In this document: positions 1 to 4,706 of the stretch, one piece after another | How the letters are laid out: every line of letters starts with the position of its first letter | Position numbering within the stretch: position 1 is the first letter of the stretch | DNA from: an uncultured Victivallales bacterium | GTDB lineage: Bacteria; Verrucomicrobiota; Lentisphaeria; Oligosphaerales; JAFGRS01 | Direction of reading: 5' to 3' | DNA length: 7,858 nt | Assembly: GCA_903834675.1 (NCBI GenBank) | Contig: CAILKC010000435.1 | Span: 1-7,858 of the forward strand | Program-made: the position numbers and the translations under genes | The notes under the pieces: model-generated | What the model was told of the DNA's origin: nothing | Database searches by the model: none | What the model saw: only the letters and a program-made list of their open reading frames with translations

Positions 1-59
1 CGCCCATGCCGTAGCCCGGGGGCAGGCCCTTCACCATCCCCGCGCACGCCAAGCTGCCG

Positions 60-68
60 GTATCCTCA
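60..68. repeat. Target-site duplication, left copy
   Basis: GTATCCTCA directly abuts the outer end of the left inverted repeat and is identical to 337-345. Removing the element plus one copy would restore a continuous pre-insertion site. A second 9-bp identity exactly at the opposite boundary is very unlikely by chance. Confidence 0.78.
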
Positions 69-87
69 CAGGGCTGTTTCAAGAAAC
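69..87 (+). repeat. Left terminal inverted repeat of the element
   Basis: This 19-bp sequence is perfectly complementary to 318-336. It contains an internal near-palindrome, GTTTC-AA-GAAAC, which could serve as a transposase contact site. The match stops abruptly at 87 on the inner side. Confidence 0.85.
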
Positions 88-190
88 TGGGCTGGGCGTC
101 GCAACAACCCGTGGTCTGTCTGCCGTATCTGGTTGCGCGAGAACACACGCCGTCAGTCATGGCACAGGCGCCAAGCCAAAGCGGTGTCGC

Positions 191-278
191 GGTCGCCGTC
201 GGCGACCTTGCCACGCGCAGTCCACATGGCCGACGCGCGATATGGACTGCGTGCGGCAGAGGGCCGCGTCCGCGGCCC
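191..278. repeat. Three consecutive hairpins inside the element
   Basis: Three strong inverted repeats follow one another. The first is GGTCGCC/GGCGACC (191-197 with 201-207, 3-nt loop). The second is CGCAGTCCA/TGGACTGCG (216-224 with 243-251, 18-nt spacer with further pairing at its edges). The third is GGGCCGCG/CGCGGCCC (261-268 with 271-278, 2 nt between the arms). No long T-run follows any of them, so they do not look like simple intrinsic terminators. They may be structural parts of the element or an RNA fold. Confidence 0.6.
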
Positions 279-317
279 GTCGACGCCGCTTTCACGGCCG
301 GCGGTACGACGGCGGTC

Positions 318-336
318 GTTTCTTGAAACAGCCCTG
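318..336 (-). repeat. Right terminal inverted repeat of the element
   Basis: This is the exact reverse complement of 69-87, with no mismatch over 19 bp. The outer end (G at 336) abuts the second copy of the 9-bp direct repeat. Confidence 0.85.
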
Positions 337-345
337 GTATCCTCA
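337..345. repeat. Target-site duplication, right copy
   Basis: GTATCCTCA directly abuts the outer end of the right inverted repeat and is identical to 60-68. Both copies are intact, which suggests the insertion is fairly recent. Confidence 0.78.
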
Positions 346-354
346 TGCCCGCCC

Positions 355-382
355 TTGCACTTGCGGAAGCGCCACCTATCCT
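355..382 (+). promoter_or_regulatory. Weak candidate sigma70-type promoter for the URO-D-like gene
   Basis: TTGCAC at 355-360 and TATCCT at 377-382 are separated by 16 bp, giving partial matches to the -35 (3/6) and -10 (4/6) boxes. A start near 389 would give a leader of about 35-40 nt. It lies between the right end of the element and the gene. The match is weak, and this is the best candidate seen rather than a firm call. Confidence 0.25.
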
Positions 383-426
383 AGCGGCACAGCACCTCGC
401 ACACTTCATATTGAGGCACCTGGGTG

Positions 427-1668
427 ATGATCGACCTACCCGCTCTTGACCGCGACACGCTCCGGACGCTGGCCCGGCGTGTTGCCGATGTCGCCGCACA
501 GCCCCGGCAGCAGCAGAACGCCGAACGCTGGCGGCGCCACAACGATCTCGAGCGGGCCAGGCCCATGGTCCTGGCCTTCCCCGAAGGCGCTTGGCGCGAA
601 CTGCTCCCAGACCGCCAGCTGACCTGCACCCATCCCTGGGCCCGGGCGGTCGAAGGCGACCTGCGCCGCCGTCTCTACAGCGACGAGCACCTGCGCGACG
701 ACAACGTCATCGACGCGGTTATCGCCTGCCCGGTCGCCATCCGTTACCCGGCCCTCGGGCTCGAGGTTCGCCAGACTGCCAGCGCGCAGTCCACTGGCGC
801 CTTCCACATCGAACAGACTCTGACCTGCGCCGCCGACATCGACCGCATCCTCATCGCGGAACCCGTGGTCGATTGGGCTGACACCGAGCCGCGCTTCGCC
901 TTCATGCAGGAGCTCTTTGGTGACCTCCTTACCATCGAGAAACGCGGCCGTTGCAGCGGTGGCATTGCGCCGGTCGATACCTACTCTCGCTTGCGCGGCC
1001 TCGATGCCTTCTTCCTCGATTTCCTTGATGAGCCCGAGTTTGCCCACCGCGCCATCGAACGCCTGACCCAACGCGAGATCGTCATCATGCAGTCGCTCGA
1101 ACGTCAGGGCGCCCTCTCCCTCGGCAACCGCAACCACTACGCTGGCAGCGGCGGCACCGGCTACACCCGGCAACTCCCGCAACCTGACTTCGACGGCGCC
1201 CACGTCCGAACCCGCGACCTGTGGGGCTTCGCCACGGCACAGATCTTCAGCGAGGTCTCCCCGGCTATGCACGAGGACTTCGCCCTGCGCCACGAACGCG
1301 AGTACCTCCAGCTCTTCGGCCTCAACTGCTACGGCTGCTGCGAACCCCTGCATCGCAAGCTCGACGCCGTCTTCCGCCAAGTGCCTCGCCTGCGCCGACT
1401 CTCGATCTCGGCCTGGGCCGATGTCGCTGCCTGTGCCGCCGGCATCGGCCAGCGCTGCATCTTCTCGTGGAAGCCGAATCCTGCTCTTCTGGCCGGCAAC
1501 TCATGGAACCCGGCGGAGGTGCGGGAGGGATTGCGCGAGGTCTGCCGCCAGACCCGCGCCAACGTCGTGGAGATGATCATGAAGGATACGCACACGGTGC
1601 GCGACGACCCGCGCCGCCTGTGGGACTGGGTGCGTATCGCCCGCGAGGTCGCCGAAGAGTTCGCCTGA
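427..1668 (+). CDS. Uroporphyrinogen decarboxylase (URO-D) superfamily protein, probable methyltransferase-type
   Basis: The 413-residue protein has the layout of the URO-D/MtaA (TIM-barrel) superfamily, which includes haem-pathway HemE and cobalamin-dependent methyltransferases. The C-terminal half is the recognisable part. It has a Cys-rich strand, NCYGCCEPLH (about residues 300-309), then RRLSISAWAD and a final VVEMIMKDTHTV segment before the closing helix. In methyltransferase members, His and Cys residues in this part of the barrel bind zinc, so C301, C304, C305 and H309 are candidate ligands (inference). It is longer than HemE (about 350 residues), and I do not see the HemE N-terminal substrate signature, so haem synthesis is unlikely. 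No corrinoid-binding protein or other methyltransferase subunit lies beside it, and the substrate is unknown. ATG at 427 was preferred: GAGG at 413-416 sits 10 nt upstream. The adjacent in-frame GTG at 424, with 7-nt spacing, is an equally usable start. No signal peptide or membrane segment is seen, so it is probably cytosolic. Confidence 0.83.
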   Translation: MIDLPALDRDTLRTLARRVADVAAQPRQQQNAERWRRHNDLERARPMVLAFPEGAWRELLPDRQLTCTHPWARAVEGDLRRRLYSDEHLRDDNVIDAVIACPVAIRYPALGLEVRQTASAQSTGAFHIEQTLTCAADIDRILIAEPVVDWADTEPRFAFMQELFGDLLTIEKRGRCSGGIAPVDTYSRLRGLDAFFLDFLDEPEFAHRAIERLTQREIVIMQSLERQGALSLGNRNHYAGSGGTGYTRQLPQPDFDGAHVRTRDLWGFATAQIFSEVSPAMHEDFALRHEREYLQLFGLNCYGCCEPLHRKLDAVFRQVPRLRRLSISAWADVAACAAGIGQRCIFSWKPNPALLAGNSWNPAEVREGLREVCRQTRANVVEMIMKDTHTVRDDPRRLWDWVRIAREVAEEFA

Positions 1669-1719
1669 GCCGGCGGCGTGTTCTGATAGGGGTAGGGAGC
1701 CGCCGCGGCTCGCGGCCAG

Positions 1720-1739
1720 TGCCGACCCGACGGTCGGCA
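1720..1739. terminator. GC-rich hairpin between convergent genes, possible bidirectional terminator
   Basis: TGCCGACC (1720-1727) and GGTCGGCA (1732-1739) form a perfect 8-bp stem with a CGAC loop. It lies 51 nt after the URO-D-like stop and 33 nt from the kinase stop. A second smaller hairpin, GAGCCG/CGGCTC with a 3-nt loop, precedes it at 1697-1711. Neither is followed by a T-run on either strand, so this is not a textbook intrinsic terminator. Its position between two converging genes is the main argument. Confidence 0.4.
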
Positions 1740-1772
1740 GTCCCGGGGGCGGTCAGGGGGAATTGGAGCGCC

Positions 1773-2570
1773 CTACATTCTTGTGCCCCGCCACTTGGCC
1801 CAGCGCTGGCGCCAGTGTTTCTGCTTGATGAAACGGCCGTAGATGCGCTTGCGGAGGAAGCGGCCGAGGCGCAAGTGCCAGGGGATGTCTTCGAGCCGTT
1901 GGCGTTCTGTGTCCGTGAGCAGCTCGGGGTAGTAGGACGCGATGATCTTGGCGGTGGCAAGGTAGTCGATCGTGACCATGACCGCGACAATACGCCGTCG
2001 CAGAGGGGCCAGCAGCCCCTCTGCGGCGACCGCGGTAGCAAAGTCGATGAGATACGGCGTGTCGTCAGGCCCCTGCATGATGTTGAGCCGCCGCAGGTCG
2101 CCATGACCGACCCCACGCGCATGCATGGCGGCGACCAGGTCGCGGAGACGTACGAAGAACGGCTTAGGCGGGTAGTCGGCCGGCGCCAGTTCGCGGCGGT
2201 TACGGAGAGGACCAGCGCCCTGAACGTACTCGAGGAGGAAGGAATCCTTGCCGACCCTCCCCCAGGCCGCAGGGATTCCTGGGATGCCGCTCAGGCGTCG
2301 CAGGATGCTGTACTCATGGGCCAGCGTCCAGCGGGAGAAGCAGAGGCGCACCAGCCAAGGCCGGCGGTGGAAGGTCTTCAGCACCACGGGAGCGCCAGCG
2401 CCCTCCAGAAGATAGATGTCGGCGTTGGCCACGGAGCCAGCCGCGTGCAGGAGCCGACCGCGACGAAGGAGCTCATCCTCGGACAGGGCGAGGAAGCACT
2501 CCGGGGAGTCGCAGGGCTGCGCAGGCACTGAATCGCTGCGCTTCAGGTTGTCGGAACGGTCATGAACCAT
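1773..2570 (-). CDS. Small protein-kinase-like enzyme (RIO / LPS-kinase type)
   Basis: The product has 265 residues from the ATG at 2570. It shows a compact eukaryotic-like kinase core: the beta-3 lysine in VVLKTF (K65), a likely alpha-C glutamate in LAHEYSIL (E86), a hinge FLLEYVQG, the catalytic loop HGDLRRLNIM (H156, D158, N163) and the metal-binding YLIDFATA (D176). HGDL instead of HRDL, and the absence of an extended activation segment and C-lobe, place it with RIO, InaA and Kdo/WaaP-type kinases rather than classic Ser/Thr kinases. The substrate may be a protein or a cell-envelope lipid or sugar. The usual DFG is DFA here. The last 40 residues are strongly basic and aromatic (RKRIYGRF, KQKHWRQRW), suggesting contact with membrane or nucleic acid (inference). 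Upstream in-frame ATGs at 2609 and 2642 would overlap the divergent ABC-F start and its palindrome, so the 2570 start was chosen. No start has a convincing Shine-Dalgarno sequence. Confidence 0.8.
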   Translation of the reverse strand: MVHDRSDNLKRSDSVPAQPCDSPECFLALSEDELLRRGRLLHAAGSVANADIYLLEGAGAPVVLKTFHRRPWLVRLCFSRWTLAHEYSILRRLSGIPGIPAAWGRVGKDSFLLEYVQGAGPLRNRRELAPADYPPKPFFVRLRDLVAAMHARGVGHGDLRRLNIMQGPDDTPYLIDFATAVAAEGLLAPLRRRIVAVMVTIDYLATAKIIASYYPELLTDTERQRLEDIPWHLRLGRFLRKRIYGRFIKQKHWRQRWAKWRGTRM

Positions 2571-2586
2571 CACATTACCATGGTTA

Positions 2587-2601
2587 TTTTCAGGCTGAAA
2601 A
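2587..2601. promoter_or_regulatory. Perfect 15-bp palindrome in the divergent kinase/ABC-F gap, candidate operator
   Basis: TTTTCAG-G-CTGAAAA is a perfect inverted repeat with 7-bp arms and one central base. It lies 10 bp before the ABC-F start codon and 16 bp before the chosen kinase start. It is also strikingly AT-rich inside GC-rich DNA. A second short inverted repeat, AACCAT (2565-2570) with ATGGTT (2580-2585), adjoins it. The size and location suit a dimeric repressor or autoregulator controlling both genes, but no regulator is encoded nearby. Confidence 0.45.
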
Positions 2602-2611
2602 CAAGTCATAA

Positions 2612-4567
2612 ATGATCCAGTTCCAATCAGTACGCAAGTCATTCGGCACGCAGGATGTCCTGGTCTCCGCCACCTTCGCGGTGCATCCGGGCGAGCGGGT
2701 CGGCATCGTCGGCGCCAACGGGGCGGGGAAGAGCACGATCTTCGAGTTGATCTGCCACCACATGGAGCCTGAGCGCGGGGAGGTGTCGGTTCCGTCGTCG
2801 CAGTCGATCGGTTACGTTCGCCAGCAGCTCAACGCTCACTTGCAAGAAGACAGCCTGATCGACTACGTCGAGAACGCGGTGCCGGCCCTGCGCCAGATGC
2901 AGTCCGACATCCACGCGGTTGAGGCGGGCTTGGCGGCGGCTGGCGGGGCGGAACGGGAGCGGCTGCTGTGGCGGCTGGGGGAATTGCAGACCGAGTTCGA
3001 GCATGGGGGTGGCTACACTCTGCTCAGCCGGGCGGAGGCCACCCTGAGCGGTCTGGGGTTTGAGGTGCGGGGCTTCGGGAGGCCGTTCCGCTCCTTCAGC
3101 GGCGGCTGGCAGATCCGGGCCGAGCTGGCCCGCGTGCTGGTGGCGCGTCCCGATATCCTGCTGCTCGACGAGCCCACCAACTACCTGGATGTACCCGCCG
3201 TCGAGTGGCTGCGCGAGTTCCTCAAGAACTTCAGCGGCACGCTGCTGCTCATCGCCCATGACCGTTACCTGCTGAACTCTCTGACCGAGACGACCCTGGA
3301 GGTCATGGGTGGCCGGGTCACACGCTACAACGGCAACTACCGGCAGTACATGCTGGAACGCGAGGCCCGCCACGACCATCTGCTTGCCGCGAAGAAGAAT
3401 CAAGACCGGAAGCGCGAGCAACTGGAGCGCTTTGTGGAGCGCTTTCGCAGCAAAGCGACGAAGGCAGCACAGGCGCAGAGCCGGATGAAGATGTTGGAGA
3501 AGCTCGAGGAGGTCGAGGCGCCGCCCCCGGTGATGAAGACGATGAAGATACGGCTGCCGCCGCCGCCGCACTGTGGGACGGAGGTGCTGCGTCTGGATGG
3601 GGCCGGATTCAGTTACGACGGCACACGCTGGATCTTCCGTGATCTCGACCTGCGCATCGAGCGCGGTGAGAAGGTCGCCGTGGTGGGGCTGAACGGCCTG
3701 GGCAAGACGACGCTGCTTCGGCACCTGGCGGGAAGGCTCGAACTGAGCGCCGGGCGGCGGGTTCTCGGACACCACGTCGAGATCGGCTATCAGTCTCAGG
3801 ACTACGTCGAGGTGATGAATCCCGCCAAGACGGTGTACGCGACGGCGCGTGAATCCGCCATAGGCCGCTCCGATGGGGACGTCCGCGATCTGCTGGGTGG
3901 ATTTGGCTTCAGCGGCGACGCCATCGACAAGCCGGTGGCGGTCTTGAGTGGTGGCGAGAAGGTCCGACTCGCCCTGGCCAGACTGCTGCTGCAGCCCCTC
4001 AATCTCCTGCTTCTGGATGAGCCCACGACGCACTTGGATGTGCATGCCCGAGAGGCCCTGGAAGATGCCTTGCGGGACTACCCGGGAACCATCTGCCTGG
4101 TCAGCCATGACATCGAGTTCATCCGGCACCTGGCCGGAACCATCTACGCGATCACCCCAGATGGCGTGCGCAAGTACTACGGCAACTATGACTACTTCCG
4201 GGAAAAGTCCGCCCAGGAGGCCGCGCCGCAACCCGGGAGCGCCAGCGCCGCGCCGACGGCGGGGGTGCCGGCGGCCGACGACCGGCGGACCCAGCGCCGC
4301 GAGGAGGCCAGGTCGCGACAGGAGTTCGCCCGCTTGCGGCGCCCCTGCGAAGAGCGCATCCAGCGCGCCGAGACGTCGGTGGCGTGCCTCGAACAGGAAC
4401 GCTCGGCCCTGCATGTGGCGCTGCTGGCAGCCCGCCCCGGTGCCGATTTCGCGGGACTCAACCGCCGTTTGACCCAGATCGACACCGAACTGGCAGCGAC
4501 CCTGGCGGACTGGGAAGCCGCATCGCTGCAGATCGAGAATCTGCGGCGCCAGTGCGGGGTGGAATAG
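2612..4567 (+). CDS. ABC-F family ATPase (YheS/Uup-like translation factor)
   Basis: The 651-residue protein has two fused ATP-binding domains and no membrane segments, so it is a soluble ABC-F protein. Domain 1 has Walker A GANGAGKST (34-42), signature SGGWQ (about 163), Walker B LLLDEPTNYLD (about 183-193) and switch histidine AHD (about 215). The charged inter-domain linker (about 237-325, with KKNQDRKREQ and QSRMKMLEKLEE) is the arm that reaches into the ribosomal P/E-site region in this family. Domain 2 has Walker A GLNGLGKTT (about 359), signature LSGGEK (about 445), Walker B LLLLDEPTTHLD (about 464) and VSHD (about 497). An Ala/Pro-rich spacer (about 530-560) leads to a C-terminal coiled coil (about 560-648) as in Uup/YheS. 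Members adjust ribosome function or relieve stalling; some give resistance to ribosome antibiotics. The linker and C-terminal coil favour a housekeeping role here. The start at 2612 gives a canonical ABC N-terminus despite having no clear ribosome-binding site. Confidence 0.95.
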   Translation: MIQFQSVRKSFGTQDVLVSATFAVHPGERVGIVGANGAGKSTIFELICHHMEPERGEVSVPSSQSIGYVRQQLNAHLQEDSLIDYVENAVPALRQMQSDIHAVEAGLAAAGGAERERLLWRLGELQTEFEHGGGYTLLSRAEATLSGLGFEVRGFGRPFRSFSGGWQIRAELARVLVARPDILLLDEPTNYLDVPAVEWLREFLKNFSGTLLLIAHDRYLLNSLTETTLEVMGGRVTRYNGNYRQYMLEREARHDHLLAAKKNQDRKREQLERFVERFRSKATKAAQAQSRMKMLEKLEEVEAPPPVMKTMKIRLPPPPHCGTEVLRLDGAGFSYDGTRWIFRDLDLRIERGEKVAVVGLNGLGKTTLLRHLAGRLELSAGRRVLGHHVEIGYQSQDYVEVMNPAKTVYATARESAIGRSDGDVRDLLGGFGFSGDAIDKPVAVLSGGEKVRLALARLLLQPLNLLLLDEPTTHLDVHAREALEDALRDYPGTICLVSHDIEFIRHLAGTIYAITPDGVRKYYGNYDYFREKSAQEAAPQPGSASAAPTAGVPAADDRRTQRREEARSRQEFARLRRPCEERIQRAETSVACLEQERSALHVALLAARPGADFAGLNRRLTQIDTELAATLADWEAASLQIENLRRQCGVE

Positions 4568-4706
4568 CCTAACGCCGCCGCGTGCGCCTCTGACCCCAGC
4601 TCCACGGGCTGTAGCGCTTGGCGTCTCTGCAACCCGGCCGCGGCAGGCGGCAGGCCCCCCGCGCTCCAACACCGCCCCCTGTTCCTGAGGCCAGGCGCCG
4701 CCGCCC

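Larger units (their letters stand above)
69..336. mobile_element. MITE-like non-autonomous transposable element (268 bp)
   Basis: The two ends are perfect 19-bp inverted repeats: CAGGGCTGTTTCAAGAAAC at 69-87 and its reverse complement at 318-336. Immediately outside both ends is the same 9-bp word, GTATCCTCA (60-68 and 337-345), as expected of a target-site duplication. The interior carries no transposase. Its short open frames have no recognisable motif, and the longest spans most of the interior without resembling a known protein. The interior does hold three strong hairpins. This is the architecture of a miniature inverted-repeat element mobilised in trans by a full-length IS. A 9-bp duplication with ends beginning CAGGG would be compatible with several DDE families, ISAs1 among them, but that assignment is from memory and uncertain. 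The element sits about 90 bp upstream of the URO-D-like gene and could affect its expression. Confidence 0.8.

Noticed and set aside
111..326. 71-codon open frame inside the inverted-repeat element
   Set aside because: There is no transposase motif or ribosome-binding site, and it overlaps several hairpins; it more likely reflects GC-rich sequence lacking stops.
436..1380. 314-codon minus-strand open frame opposite the URO-D-like gene
   Set aside because: The Val/Ala/Gly/Glu-rich translation without motifs is typical of an antisense shadow in GC-rich coding DNA.
1221..2531. 436-codon plus-strand open frame running from the URO-D-like gene into the kinase region
   Set aside because: It overlaps one gene out of frame and the other antisense, and its composition is low-complexity Arg/Pro/Ala.
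2574..2603. Possible minus-strand promoter TTGTTT with GGTAAT for the kinase
   Set aside because: The implied transcription start would fall at or inside the chosen start codon, the spacer is 18 bp and the -10 match is only partial.
2639..4672. 677-codon open frame on the minus strand opposite the ABC-F gene
   Set aside because: It is an antisense shadow created by strong GC bias at third positions; the translation has no domain motifs, while the plus strand has every ABC-F motif.
4568..4706. Search for a terminator between the convergent ABC-F and Hsp70-like genes
   Set aside because: Only short stems of about 4 bp and an 8-bp palindrome GCCGCGGC (4637-4644) are present, with no T-run; nothing is firm enough to call.
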